Shown piece by piece: positions 35,338 to 43,677 of a stretch of 64,000 nt of DNA. Both the position numbers and the translations under genes were made by a program. The notes beneath the pieces are model-generated. The model saw nothing but the letters and a program-made list of their open reading frames with translations. It was not told where the DNA came from and made no database searches. This DNA is from JAPPFW01 sp965231815 (GTDB taxonomy: Bacteria; Actinomycetota; Acidimicrobiia; Spongiisociales; Spongiisociaceae): contig OZ246890.1 of the NCBI GenBank assembly GCA_965231815.1, positions 1,922,001-1,986,000 of the forward strand, written 5' to 3'. How positions within the stretch are numbered: position 1 is the first letter of the stretch; each line of letters begins with the position of its first letter.

Positions 35338-36008
35338 GCGTTGAAATGCGCCTGAAAGAGGTGCGCGGAAGGATGGCGGCGGCCGCAGCACGGGTTGGCC
35401 GCAACCTTGACGATGTCGAGTTGGTTGCTATTGGCAAGGGCCAAGCGGTGTCCGTGCTTCGGGAAGCTTTTGACGCCGGACAGCGAGTTTTCGGCGAGAA
35501 CCGGGGTCAAGAGCTTGTTTCCAAGGTCGGGGACCTTCCCGAAGAGGTGCGGTGGCACTTCGTGGGTTCTCTCCAGACCAACAAGATCCGGTTGGTACGA
35601 CCACGGGTAGAGCTGATCCAGTCCTTCGATCGCGACCGACTTGTCAAACCTTGGCTGAAGGGGTTGGATAATCCTCCGCCTGCGCTGTTGCAGGTCAACA
35701 TCGGAATGGAGGCCCGGAAGAGCGGGATACCTCCGGACGAGGTGATAGAGACTTTCGAGAGGTGGGAGAATGCCGGGATCAAGTTGCTGGGAATCATGGC
35801 GATCCCGCCTTTTGGAGTCAACCCGGAGTCCAGCCGACCCTACTTTGCGCGGATGCGGGAGATCAGAGACCTCCTCTCCGGTCGGGTGGGCCGTGACCTT
35901 GATCTCAGCATGGGCATGACCGACGACTTCGAAGTCGCCATAGAGGAAGGATCCACCATGGTTAGGGTAGGTAGGGCTATCTTTGGGCAGCGACCGACAG
36001 AGGGGTGA
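35334..36008 (+). CDS. yggS: YggS family pyridoxal phosphate homeostasis protein
   Basis: About 224 residues, alanine-racemase-like PLP-binding barrel. The PLP lysine lies in VELVAIGKGQ; then FGENRGQELVSK, WHFVGSLQTNKIR, LLQVNIGMEARKSG, GIMAIPP and LSMGMTDDFEVAIEEGSTMVRVGRAIFG. GTG 35334 gives a GTGA overlap with pgeF; an ATG at 35325 is also possible. Buffers PLP; no catalytic reaction known. Confidence 0.92.
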   Translation: MSVEMRLKEVRGRMAAAAARVGRNLDDVELVAIGKGQAVSVLREAFDAGQRVFGENRGQELVSKVGDLPEEVRWHFVGSLQTNKIRLVRPRVELIQSFDRDRLVKPWLKGLDNPPPALLQVNIGMEARKSGIPPDEVIETFERWENAGIKLLGIMAIPPFGVNPESSRPYFARMREIRDLLSGRVGRDLDLSMGMTDDFEVAIEEGSTMVRVGRAIFGQRPTEG

Positions 36009-36009
36009 C

Positions 36010-36564
36010 ATGAGCTCTGTGAATAGATTCATGGAATGGCTGGGGCTTGTTGAAGAGAATGAGCCGATGCGCAACGCGGGGCGCGAAGCGCGGTTGGCAG
36101 GTGGAGGGTCACGTCCCTCTGGCCGCCGCCCCGATATGCACCCGTCGGGGGCCGGGGTCACCGTAGTACCACCGGACTCGAGCAGGACCGCCGAAGTAGC
36201 GCCGGATTACCGGCGACCCTACTCCGGTACGGCCCCGGATCTAAGCGTCGTAGTACGCCCGGGGGATCAATCAGGATCGGTGGTCGGCTACACCGAAACT
36301 ATCGAGGCGAGGGATTTCGATGACGCGAAGCGGATTGCCGATCTCCTGAGGGAGCGGATTCCGGTGATCGTCAACCTGCGGGGGACCGAGCCATCCATGG
36401 TTCGGCGGCTGGTCGATTTCTCGAGTGGCTTGATCTATGCCCTTGACGGCTCGATGCGCAAGGTATCGGAAGGTGTTCTCCTAGTGAGCCCGCCTCGGGT
36501 CAGAATCCTTGAGCGCGAGTTGCGTCGACTGGCCGAGCTCGGTCTCTACGATATGGATCTCTGA
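36010..36564 (+). CDS. sepF: Cell division protein SepF
   Basis: 184 residues. N-terminal membrane-binding amphipathic helix (SSVNRFMEWLGLVEE), a Pro/Gly/Arg-rich linker, and the SepF core (DFDDAKRIADLLRERIPVIVNLRG, RLVDFSSGLIYALDGSMRKVSEGVLLVSP). Ties FtsZ to the membrane in Gram-positives lacking FtsA, as here. Confidence 0.94.
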   Translation: MSSVNRFMEWLGLVEENEPMRNAGREARLAGGGSRPSGRRPDMHPSGAGVTVVPPDSSRTAEVAPDYRRPYSGTAPDLSVVVRPGDQSGSVVGYTETIEARDFDDAKRIADLLRERIPVIVNLRGTEPSMVRRLVDFSSGLIYALDGSMRKVSEGVLLVSPPRVRILERELRRLAELGLYDMDL

Positions 36565-36569
36565 CCTTC

Positions 36570-36827
36570 GTGCTGCTTCTCATCTGCACCCTTCTCCGGA
36601 TATACGTGTATCTGGTAATCGCCCGGGTGATACTCAGTTGGGTGCGGGTACCCGGCCACCATCCGGTGGGTCGCATGGTGGAAACCCTCTCCAAGTTTGT
36701 GGATCCACCCCTCAGGTATATAGGGCGAGCCCTTCCGGCAATCCCGATCGGATCTGCCCGGTTAGACCTATCCCCGCTGGTTCTCATAGTCGGTCTCGGA
36801 TTGGTCACCGGGATCCTCTGCGGATAA
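36570..36827 (+). CDS. yggT: YggT family membrane protein
   Basis: 85 residues with two hydrophobic segments; RVILSWVRVP and FVDPPLRYIGRALPAI are the family block. GTG start 5 bases after sepF. Small protein of unclear role kept between sepF and divIVA in many Gram-positives. Confidence 0.88.
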   Translation: MLLLICTLLRIYVYLVIARVILSWVRVPGHHPVGRMVETLSKFVDPPLRYIGRALPAIPIGSARLDLSPLVLIVGLGLVTGILCG

Positions 36828-36833
36828 GCGAAG

Positions 36834-37190
36834 ATGCGGTTGCGGGCTAGCGATGTTCAGGAAGCCAGGTTTCCGGTCACCTTGCGTGGGTATGCCGAGG
36901 ATGAGGTCGACGCCCTCCTGTCTTTGGTTATCGAAACGCTTCGTGAGCATGAGGCCAGGGACGCCGCCGCCCGAGCGGATATCGATCGGCTTCGCTCCGA
37001 ACTCGACGAATGCCGGAAAGCGCTGGTGGATGAGAATCTGGCGGCCGTTCGCAAAGTGCATCGCGAGTCGGAAGCCCGGATGCGGGCGTTATTGGGGGAC
37101 GCTCTGGCCCGAGCCGAACAGATCTTCGAAGAGATCAGGCAGTCCGGGCAGGACGGATCGGGAGAAGAGCGGACAGCGCCGGCGGTGTGA
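36834..37190 (+). CDS. DivIVA-domain protein
   Basis: 118 residues. Starts with the DivIVA-type block ASDVQEARFPVTLRGYAEDEVDALL, followed by a coiled coil (about 30-105) and a short acidic tail. Much shorter than Wag31/DivIVA, so it may be a truncated paralogue rather than the polar scaffold. Last gene of the division cluster, 6 bases after yggT. Confidence 0.85.
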   Translation: MRLRASDVQEARFPVTLRGYAEDEVDALLSLVIETLREHEARDAAARADIDRLRSELDECRKALVDENLAAVRKVHRESEARMRALLGDALARAEQIFEEIRQSGQDGSGEERTAPAV

Positions 37191-37242
37191 ATCGTCAGGT
37201 CTGGATTATTCACCGCAGATAGGCCTTGGACCCAACCGATGT

Positions 37243-38442
37243 TCAGCTTCCGATGCCCCGGTTCCTCAAGTAGGTCTTGTGGATATGCCGGACGATGCTA
37301 CGTGGGCCGGTGCGCCAGCATTGCAACGGGTCCAAGCCGTCGTGAGCGAGACACATGTTGCACGATACGCATGCCGCGGTTCCTGTGTGGCCGGACTCCA
37401 GCTTGCGAACCAGTTCGGGCTCGCGAATGAAGGGCCGAGCCATCGCCAAGAAGTCCGCATCACCGCCGGCGAGGACATCGGTCATCAACCCGGTGCTGCG
37501 TACACCTCCCACGAGGATTACGGGTACACCGGTGGCTTGCTTCACAGCCCGGGCAAAGGATCGGTAGTAAGCCTCCCGTCCCGCCGGTTTCCAGGCTCGC
37601 TGTACCACCAGGTTGCGCCACGCCTGTGCCCTACCGACCGCCACGTACGGTCGGATATTTTCCAGGTAGCTTCGCATCACCCCGTATGTAGCCTCGAACC
37701 CGTCGATTCCCCGTTCCGCAAGGACGCGCGCTCGTGACAGGGACTCTTCCTGTTGCAAACCTCCCGGTACCGAATCCTCGACAGAGAGACGAGCGGTTAC
37801 GGGGAATCTGTCTCCGACCTCGGCCCGCACCGCGGCGTACACCTCGAACATGAAGCGGCTTCGGCGTTCGGCGTCTCCTCCCCAGCCATCGGTGCGGGTA
37901 TTGGCGTGCGGCGAGCAGAACTCGGAGATCAGGTAGCCGTTACCTCCATGGATGTGGATGCCGTCGAACCCGGCTGTTACCGCCCTCGCGGCTGCCCGGC
38001 CGAACTTGCCGACCAACCTCTCCACACCTTCCGAAGTCAGCTCCTCCGGTTCGATGTCGTACATGGCATTGGGAACCGGTGATGGCGCTACCGGCCTGAT
38101 GGTCGGCATCATCGTCTGGCTGCCGCAATGGCCCAGTTGAGCGAATATCAGTCCCCCGGCGTCGTGGACGGCGTCGGTGGCTCTCCGCAGAGCGGGAATC
38201 ACCCTATCGTCGTGGATGCCGGTTTGGTTGGCGCTCGCCTGTCCGCGGGGATCAACATACATATGGCCGGTAAGGATCAGCCCCGCGCCTCCCGCGGCGA
38301 GCCGACGGTACAGCTCGACGTAGTCATCCGTGACGACGCCCTCGGGCGTGGCCATCGTCTCGGAGGTGGCGGCTCTTACCAGCCGGTTGGGCAAGGTTAG
38401 GGAACCGATCCTTCCCGGCTGTAGATATAGGGGCTTCTTCAT
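37243..38442 (-). CDS. NADH:flavin oxidoreductase (old yellow enzyme family)
   Basis: 399 residues, FMN TIM barrel. PNRLVRAATSE, FAQLGHCG, the substrate-binding pair in GFDGIHIHGGNGYLISEF, and VILVGGVR. The C-terminus keeps a CVSCNMCL cluster, seen in 2,4-dienoyl-CoA-reductase-like members, but no long second domain follows. The start overlaps the MFS transporter stop as ATGA, so transport and reduction of the same compound is a fair guess. Confidence 0.88.
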   Translation of the reverse strand: MKKPLYLQPGRIGSLTLPNRLVRAATSETMATPEGVVTDDYVELYRRLAAGGAGLILTGHMYVDPRGQASANQTGIHDDRVIPALRRATDAVHDAGGLIFAQLGHCGSQTMMPTIRPVAPSPVPNAMYDIEPEELTSEGVERLVGKFGRAAARAVTAGFDGIHIHGGNGYLISEFCSPHANTRTDGWGGDAERRSRFMFEVYAAVRAEVGDRFPVTARLSVEDSVPGGLQQEESLSRARVLAERGIDGFEATYGVMRSYLENIRPYVAVGRAQAWRNLVVQRAWKPAGREAYYRSFARAVKQATGVPVILVGGVRSTGLMTDVLAGGDADFLAMARPFIREPELVRKLESGHTGTAACVSCNMCLAHDGLDPLQCWRTGPRSIVRHIHKTYLRNRGIGS

Positions 38443-39878
38443 ACGGCGCCTCCCTTCGTCGGGTGGGTGCTTCTACCCCGTTCTGCGAGGAGCGAGCGAA
38501 CCCGGGAGATGTCCGTCGGACAGGTCTTTGAGGCCATCCAATAGCACAATCCGGTGGGAATGAAGAATATCTGGAAGGCGGTCAGGCCGATGGCGTAGTT
38601 AAGCGGGGGAGCGAAGCGCGAGGTCAGCAAACCGGCCGCTATCACCGTCAAGCCGTTTCCCAGCGTACGCGAGAGACCGTTCGAAAGGTTTCCCAGCCCG
38701 AAGACCGTTCCCCGGTGTTCGGGAAGGTTCACATCGGATATGAGAGCGTACCAGTTGGGGGAATCGGCCGAGGTAAAGGCGAGAGCCAGAACGGAAAGGA
38801 GGAAGGCGCTAGCCGCGTACGGATTGGTGACCACACTCGCCAACGTAGCGAATACGATCCCGATGCTTCCCTGGTCGGTTGGTATATCGAGTCCGGTCAG
38901 CGGTATGAAGAAGAACGCCACGAAGAAAGGGATAGCTCCGAGGATTCCCACCATTGATACGAGGGCGCGGGCGCGGGTGGTCCGTCGTTGGAAGCGGTCG
39001 CCCAGATAGCCGGACAGGATGGACGTAACCCCCCCGATCTGGAAGATGGCGCCGAATACCGCCCCGATCGCGGTGGCTGTCGGTAGGTCGTAACCCACGG
39101 CTTGCACTTTGCTCTGGTAAAGAAGCGGCACCCAGATGAGGGAGCCGTATGCCAACTGCCCCGTAAGTCCTTGCAGGATGAGCCAGCGGTTGGTTCGTAT
39201 CCTGATCAGCGGTACCAGATCGGTCTTCTCGATCCGGTGCTCGTAAACCCCTCCCGCGGCCAGCACCTTCGCCAATTCCGGTTCCGACCGCCCTCGGGGC
39301 GCCTCAACGGTCGTCAGATAGAGAAGAGCTACCCCCAATCCGATCACCCCCAGACCGGCAAACGGGCTACGCCAGTTCGCCGCTCCGAGAACTCCTCCCA
39401 CCAGTATCCCGAAGAATCCGCCGGCGCCTTGTGAAAGTCCCCAGAAGCTCATGGCCAGACCGCGCTTCCGCGGCCCCACGAAGTCGGCGATCATCGAGAA
39501 ACCAACCGACGATACCGCTCCCAATCCTACGCCCACCACTACCGACCACAATACGAGGGCAGCCGGTGATCGTGACCTCGCTACCAGGATGAGCCCGATG
39601 CTCCATAAGACCGTCGCCCGGAATAGAAGCGGCTTGCGGCGAGAGCGGTCCCCGTAGTAACCCCACCCGACGGCCGTCACCGCGGTCACCAGGATCACCA
39701 GCGCGGTAAGCATGCCGACTGCCCTCTCGCTTAGGTCGAGGTCGGCCGCCATGACCTTGGTGAGGACCGGGTAGAGCGCGATGGCGGCGTTATCGAGAGA
39801 CGCCAGCAGCACGAACACCGTAATCGTGTAGACGATGTGTGCGTGCTTTCCCCACCAGTCGGGGGCCGTTCGTTGCAT
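38439..39878 (-). CDS. MFS transporter
   Basis: About 479 residues from the ATG at 39878; an upstream ATG at 40031 would add 51 polar residues. Some 12 membrane helices; MFS loop motif GYYGDRSRRKPLL between helices 2 and 3 and GYLGDRFQRRT in the second half. Closest in style to spinster/hexuronate-type facilitators. Substrate unknown; coupled to the flavin oxidoreductase gene. Confidence 0.87.
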   Translation of the reverse strand: MQRTAPDWWGKHAHIVYTITVFVLLASLDNAAIALYPVLTKVMAADLDLSERAVGMLTALVILVTAVTAVGWGYYGDRSRRKPLLFRATVLWSIGLILVARSRSPAALVLWSVVVGVGLGAVSSVGFSMIADFVGPRKRGLAMSFWGLSQGAGGFFGILVGGVLGAANWRSPFAGLGVIGLGVALLYLTTVEAPRGRSEPELAKVLAAGGVYEHRIEKTDLVPLIRIRTNRWLILQGLTGQLAYGSLIWVPLLYQSKVQAVGYDLPTATAIGAVFGAIFQIGGVTSILSGYLGDRFQRRTTRARALVSMVGILGAIPFFVAFFFIPLTGLDIPTDQGSIGIVFATLASVVTNPYAASAFLLSVLALAFTSADSPNWYALISDVNLPEHRGTVFGLGNLSNGLSRTLGNGLTVIAAGLLTSRFAPPLNYAIGLTAFQIFFIPTGLCYWMASKTCPTDISRVRSLLAERGRSTHPTKGGAV

Positions 39879-40202
39879 TCTCAACAGTCTTGCATCTTCG
39901 TGGCCGTTCGAAGGGGATAACCCCGGATATCCCTCCCCACCGGCCGGGGGACGGGGCGTTTTTTGGTCAACCAAGTCTTGGTAGGTCAGCCGGGTATGAG
40001 TAGCGATTTGAGATGTCCGGCAATGTGACACCCGGACAGATACGGAATAAGCTAAACTATTCTTGGCTTGCTTCGAGGTTCAGTTCCGTAGGCCTGATTG
40101 AGGCTCATGTTTCGAGGGACTGCACACTTCGTATCAGGCAAAAACAGGGTGCCCGCGCGCTCAACGCGGCATCGGGTAACCGGCTTCGAATAGGAGAAGA
40201 TC
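39879..40202. other. 324-bp divergent intergenic region
   Basis: Separates the MFS gene from the BldC-like gene. It has an AT-rich patch (40045-40063, with TAAGCTAAACTATTC) that could hold promoter elements, and ends in AGGAG before the ATG at 40203. No gene or repeat seen. Confidence 0.5.
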
Positions 40203-40421
40203 ATGGCTAGACGTGAAGATGACAAGATACTGGGTGCTCAGGAGGTGGCCGACCTTCTGGATATGAACGTGCAGATGGTGCGGAAGTATGCCAGGGAGGG
40301 AAGGCTTCCGGCGTACCGACTTCCGGGCGGTAGGACCTTCAAGTTCTTCCGGAGCGAGATCCTTGACTACGTCAGGAACTACCCGGTGCGGGTAGACGAG
40401 TTGGCCTCGGAGGGTTCCTAG
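40203..40421 (+). CDS. bldC: BldC-like helix-turn-helix regulator
   Basis: 72 residues: a MerR/excisionase-type DNA-binding domain without effector domain. LGAQEVADLLDMNVQMVRKYAREGRLPAYRLPGG is the typical BldC core. BldC binds direct repeats and controls development and other programmes in Actinobacteria. AGGAG RBS. The TAG stop is supplied by the CTAG bordering a family A element. Confidence 0.85.
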   Translation: MARREDDKILGAQEVADLLDMNVQMVRKYAREGRLPAYRLPGGRTFKFFRSEILDYVRNYPVRVDELASEGS

Positions 40422-40527
40422 AAGGGTCTGAGAAACCCCGTACAAAGGGTTCAGCCGCTAACCCGCAACTCTCTGACCAGGTGGTTTGCAACCATCGGAC
40501 CCCGTGAAATTCGTTTTTTGGACCCTT
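40422..40527 (+). repeat. Miniature inverted-repeat element, family A copy 2
   Basis: 106 bp between CTAG at 40418-40421 (stop codon of the BldC-like gene) and CTAG at 40528-40531. Ends AAGGGTC and GACCCTT are perfect inverted repeats. The interior matches copy 3 at CTGAGAAACCCCGTACAAAGGG, GCTAACCC and AACTCTCTGACCAGG, and keeps the AACCC/GGGTT hairpin. Confidence 0.85.
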
Positions 40528-40598
40528 CTAGGGGTCTTCGCGACCACCCCTGACCAGGGGTGATGGTAGGGGTCCCGGGAGCCTGTCACCTCCTCGGA

Positions 40599-40621
40599 CG
40601 GGTTCTGTCTCCTCTTCGCAG
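40599..40621 (+). repeat. 23-bp direct repeat, left copy
   Basis: CGGGTTCTGTCTCCTCTTC followed by GCAG. The right copy at 41980-42002 differs at one position. The two bracket a 1.4-kb segment with a terminator, the 184-residue gene and the broken nucleotidyltransferase gene. Confidence 0.7.
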
Positions 40622-40681
40622 CGTCCTTCCGATTCTGGAGACCCGCAGTAACCTTCGGGGTTAGACAACAACACAACTCCC

Positions 40682-40731
40682 GCTGGCTGTCTAACCCAGG
40701 AGGGAATGGGTGACAGCCAGCCAGCCTTTTT
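40682..40731 (+). terminator. Rho-independent terminator
   Basis: GCTGGCTGTC (40682-40691) pairs with GACAGCCAGC (40712-40721), the stem continuing with ACCC/GGGT; T5 follows at 40727-40731. It would end transcripts from the BldC-like gene and isolates the accessory island just before the 40749 gene. Confidence 0.75.
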
Positions 40732-40748
40732 AGGGTATCCTTCGGGAC

Positions 40749-41303
40749 ATGTCCGTTCCTGCGGTTCCAACAATCCGCGGTGGTATCGAAGTTGAGATCA
40801 TCGACGACGATGGCAACTGGGTTCAGAAACGGTACCGGGCGGCGGAACTGCCGACAGTACTCGCCCGGGACCGTAACGTGCCCCGCGCCGAACCTGTGAT
40901 CATCACCCAGTTCTGTCGCGACTGGCGGACCTGGCCACAAGACCGCGAATGGATGCTCAAAGGGGAACCCGACCCTGACTCCGACCCCTACGACCTAGCG
41001 AAAGTCGCAGCGATCGTCCGCGGCCTGTGCGAACGCTGGGATCATCCGACCCCCGCCTGGATCGAAGGCGTCCGAGCCCCAACCGAAATACTCCTATTCC
41101 TAGACAAGGGCCGCCTGGTCAACCCGGGGTACGAGAAGACCCGTCGGGCGCTTGCGCCCCCCGCCTGCGCGGAGCATGGCGTCTACTACGAAGCCGAAAT
41201 GCTGGAGTACAAAAAGGACGTGTTCGCACGGATCCGCGCTGTGTCACACACCGCCAGAGAACAGAACTCTCAAAGGAGCCGACTCACTGGCACAGACCTT
41301 TGA
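40749..41303 (+). CDS. Hypothetical protein, partner of a nucleotidyltransferase gene
   Basis: 184 residues, family not recognised. Acidic, tryptophan-rich middle (DWRTWPQDREWMLKGEPDPDSDPYD; LCERWDHPTPAWIEG), no membrane segment. It overlaps the following nucleotidyltransferase-like gene by 17 bases, as in toxin-antitoxin and AbiE-type modules, so it may be the antitoxin or regulator. That role is inference from layout only. Confidence 0.6.
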   Translation: MSVPAVPTIRGGIEVEIIDDDGNWVQKRYRAAELPTVLARDRNVPRAEPVIITQFCRDWRTWPQDREWMLKGEPDPDSDPYDLAKVAAIVRGLCERWDHPTPAWIEGVRAPTEILLFLDKGRLVNPGYEKTRRALAPPACAEHGVYYEAEMLEYKKDVFARIRAVSHTAREQNSQRSRLTGTDL

Positions 41304-41964
41304 TCTACGTGCCCTGGTAAGGGTTCTTCTTCCCGAACTAGACGAGCAGTTCGACAAGCTGCTCACGTCGCCCAGCAGGGACTTTTTCACAGCCCCACCG
41401 GAGTCGGTCTACCTGCTGGTGGTGGGCGGCGCAGCGATGATGACGTACCGGCCTGAGCGGATGACCACCGACGTTGACACCATCACCACCCTTCACCAAG
41501 CAGTCATCACGGCTGCGCAAACCGTCGCAGCGGAACATGGGCTCCGCCGTGACTGGCTGAACGATCAGACGGCTAGCTCGGACCTGCCTGCCGCGGCGGC
41601 GCACACCGACACCATATTCCAAGGGAAACGGATCACCGTCGCCCATCCCGGCCCGCAGTATCTGCTAGGAGGGTGCTGAGAAACCCCGTACAAAGGGGTT
41701 CACCCGCTAACCCATAACTCTCTGACCAGGCGCTTTACCAATCACCGAACCCCGAAAGACTCGTTTTTCAGGACCCTCCTAGCCACGAAGATCGTTGCCG
41801 GGCGGCAAAAGGACATCGACGACGCAGCCGCTTTGATAGCCGCTACGGGACCCTACACCATCGACGCTCTATGCCGCCTGGTCGCTGAAGTCTACGGAAC
41901 ACCCAACCCACGGCCCGGTGTCAACGTTCGGGAGAACGCAGAGCAGGCGCTGGGGTGTTCCTAG
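41287..41964 (+). pseudogene. Nucleotidyltransferase-like (toxin-type) gene split by a miniature element
   Basis: The first part encodes VVGGAAMMTYRPERMTTDVD, the GG...R.T.DxD core of MNT/AbiEii/DUF6036-type nucleotidyltransferases. After QYLL the frame enters a 110-bp family A element and stops (TGC TGA). Beyond the element the same frame continues ATKIVAGRQKDIDDAAALIA to a stop at 41962-41964. Removing the element and one CTAG restores CTG CTA GCC ACG and an intact protein of about 187 residues. AAAGGAG stands 8 bases before a CTG at 41287, and no ATG/GTG/TTG fits, so the start may be CTG. Confidence 0.75.
41669..41778 (+). repeat. Miniature inverted-repeat element, family A copy 3
   Basis: 110 bp between CTAG at 41665-41668 and CTAG at 41779-41782, read as a 4-bp target duplication. 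Terminal inverted repeat of 16 bp with 14 matches: GAGGGTGCTGAGAAAC against GAGGGTCCTGAAAAAC. An internal AACCCC/GGGGTT hairpin is present. It interrupts a nucleotidyltransferase gene exactly, which proves movement of this family. Confidence 0.9.
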
Positions 41965-41979
41965 ATAGGGGTAACGCGC

Positions 41980-42002
41980 CGGGTTCTGTCTCCTCTTCTC
42001 AG
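41980..42002 (+). repeat. 23-bp direct repeat, right copy
   Basis: CGGGTTCTGTCTCCTCTTC followed by TCAG, 22 of 23 bases identical to 40599-40621. Same orientation. May be the footprint of cassette insertion or of duplication. Confidence 0.7.
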
Positions 42003-42032
42003 TCGCCGAGACAGTACGGCTGGGAAATCGTA

Positions 42033-42428
42033 ATGAACCAACCCAGACCAGAGATCGACCGGATCAGGACCATCACCGCAGGCACACGCAACACCCCCCT
42101 CCTCACACACTGCGGCACCCCCCTCGTCGAATGGACACCCCAACACCTACACACCCCACCCGACGACCTCACCGGAACCGACCGCCAAAAATGGTTCGAC
42201 GAACGAGCCGAATACCAATGGGTAGTCATCCAACACTACCCCGACGGGCGAAAAAAACTGATCTGCCCCCAATGCGCAGGCAACGCCGGAAGCACCGCCC
42301 GAACCCGCAACCCCAGCCGGGCCAACCGCGGCAAACAGCACACCAACACACCTTCTAGGGATGCGGCAAACAGCACACCAACACACCTTCTAGGGATGCG
42401 GCAAACAGCACACCAACACACCTTCTAG
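42033..42428 (+). CDS. Hypothetical protein with CxxC, ending in a tandem repeat
   Basis: 131 residues, family not recognised. Codon use is rich in CAC/ACC/CCC, unlike the flanking chromosome. The body (PLLTHCGTPLVEWTPQHLH ... WVVIQHYPDGRKKLICPQC) looks like a real protein with a CPQC knuckle. The last 30 or so residues come from a 35-bp repeat read in three frames, so the native C-terminus was probably replaced. Confidence 0.5.
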   Translation: MNQPRPEIDRIRTITAGTRNTPLLTHCGTPLVEWTPQHLHTPPDDLTGTDRQKWFDERAEYQWVVIQHYPDGRKKLICPQCAGNAGSTARTRNPSRANRGKQHTNTPSRDAANSTPTHLLGMRQTAHQHTF

Positions 42429-42432
42429 GGAT
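42328..42432 (+). repeat. 35-bp unit repeated three times in tandem
   Basis: Perfect units start at 42328, 42363 and 42398 with GCGGCAAACAGCACACCAAC; each unit ends CCTTCTAGGGAT and so contains a CTAG. No spacers, so not CRISPR. The length is not a multiple of three, so copy-number change alters the end of the overlapping ORF. Confidence 0.9.
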
Positions 42433-42475
42433 AGGGAGACCCAAACAGGTCAGTCGGGATCGGCGTCGGATGGAC

Positions 42476-43057
42476 TCACTGTTGAAGATACTCGTGGTCG
42501 AGTAGTCCCCACACCGAGTGATCCATCCAGCGGTCGCCAACTCTTATCTCCTCGCGAAGGACGCCCTCCCGGACGAAACCCAGCTTCCCGGCTATCCGCT
42601 CACTGGAAACGTTGCCTATTGCAACCCGTAATACGAGGCGATGCATGTTCAGTTCTTCGAAGCCGACTCGAAGTACGGCGCGGGCCGCCTCCGTTGCGAT
42701 ACCCAAACCGGTTTCGTCTGTTCGGATCCAGTATCCGATCTCACCGCTGCGGAAAGGTCGGGAGACATGCCAGATGCTCACGTTTCCGAGGTGGCGCATC
42801 GGTTCGTCCGGTCGGCGGATAGCAAAATCGTAGGCCTGGGTCTCCCTCCATGACTGGATGCTGTCCTTCACGAATCCGGCTGCGGACGCTCTCGAATAGG
42901 CCTTTGTCGCCCAAGGTAGGTATGCGGCCAACTCCCTTTTAGAGGCGCAGACCGCTTGGAAAAGCGGGTCGATATCGCGGCGCCTAAAGGGGCGAATCAG
43001 GAATCGTTCGGTGTAGCGGTCTACCGATGGGAGTGGTTCCCGGGATGATCTTCGCAT
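42476..43057 (-). CDS. GNAT family N-acetyltransferase (RimJ/RimL-like)
   Basis: 193 residues. TERFLIRPFRRRDIDPLFQAV opening, EIGYWIRTDETGLGIATEAARAVLRVGFEELNMHRLVLRVAIGNVSSERIAGKLGFVREGVLRE, the acetyl-CoA site and 'N..S..v..KlGF' block of ribosomal-protein-type acetyltransferases. Substrate unknown. Divergent from the NUDIX gene, 74 bp between starts. Confidence 0.88.
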   Translation of the reverse strand: MRRSSREPLPSVDRYTERFLIRPFRRRDIDPLFQAVCASKRELAAYLPWATKAYSRASAAGFVKDSIQSWRETQAYDFAIRRPDEPMRHLGNVSIWHVSRPFRSGEIGYWIRTDETGLGIATEAARAVLRVGFEELNMHRLVLRVAIGNVSSERIAGKLGFVREGVLREEIRVGDRWMDHSVWGLLDHEYLQQ

Positions 43058-43131
43058 ATGTGAGCGAGCCTATAGATGTCTGTAGGCAAATGCCTGCCGG
43101 AGATATCGATACCGAGCTTGATCCACGTACT

Positions 43132-43677
43132 ATGAGCGGCATGGCGGATCGATGGGACGGCTTCAGCATGAACCCCCGTCCCGCACCCCGTTCCGACCTT
43201 CCCATGGCGGCGGTGCTGGCGCCGTTGTATCAGGATCGGGGAACCATCCGAATGGTGCTGATCCGCCGACCCGATCACATGCCTACCCACGGGGGAGACC
43301 TGGCCTTTCCGGGCGGCAAGCCGAAGCCTGCCGAGACCCCACTCGAGACCGCCCTTCGTGAGGCGCGAGAAGAGGTGGGTATCGATCCGGCCCTTGTGGA
43401 GGTCCTCGGTTACCTACCCCCTATCCATACCGTTACCTATCCCAGGATGGTGGTGCCGGTAGTTGGCAGGCTTCCCGGCGTACCTGAACTGATTCCCGAT
43501 CCGAACGAGGTGGACCGTATCCACACTCCCTCCGTCGGTTTGCTGCGGGACGAGACACGCTGGCGAGTTGAGAGTTGGAAGGGTAGGCAGGTGTACTTCT
43601 TCGACATCGACGGCGATGTGTTGTGGGGCGCCACCGCGAGGATGGTTCGGAGCCTCCTGGGAATGGGAAGCTACTGA
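43132..43677 (+). CDS. NUDIX hydrolase (CoA pyrophosphatase-like)
   Basis: About 181 residues. NUDIX box GGDLAFPGGKPKP..ETPLETALREAREEVGI, preceded by the LIRRPDHMPTHGG segment that marks the CoA-diphosphatase group. The ATG at 43132 (second ATG at 43141) leaves room for a divergent promoter; a GTG far upstream would overlap the GNAT gene. Confidence 0.85.
   Translation: MSGMADRWDGFSMNPRPAPRSDLPMAAVLAPLYQDRGTIRMVLIRRPDHMPTHGGDLAFPGGKPKPAETPLETALREAREEVGIDPALVEVLGYLPPIHTVTYPRMVVPVVGRLPGVPELIPDPNEVDRIHTPSVGLLRDETRWRVESWKGRQVYFFDIDGDVLWGATARMVRSLLGMGSY

Noticed and set aside
42328..42432. Three repeats as a CRISPR array
   Set aside because: The 35-bp units are directly abutting with no spacers and no cas genes nearby.
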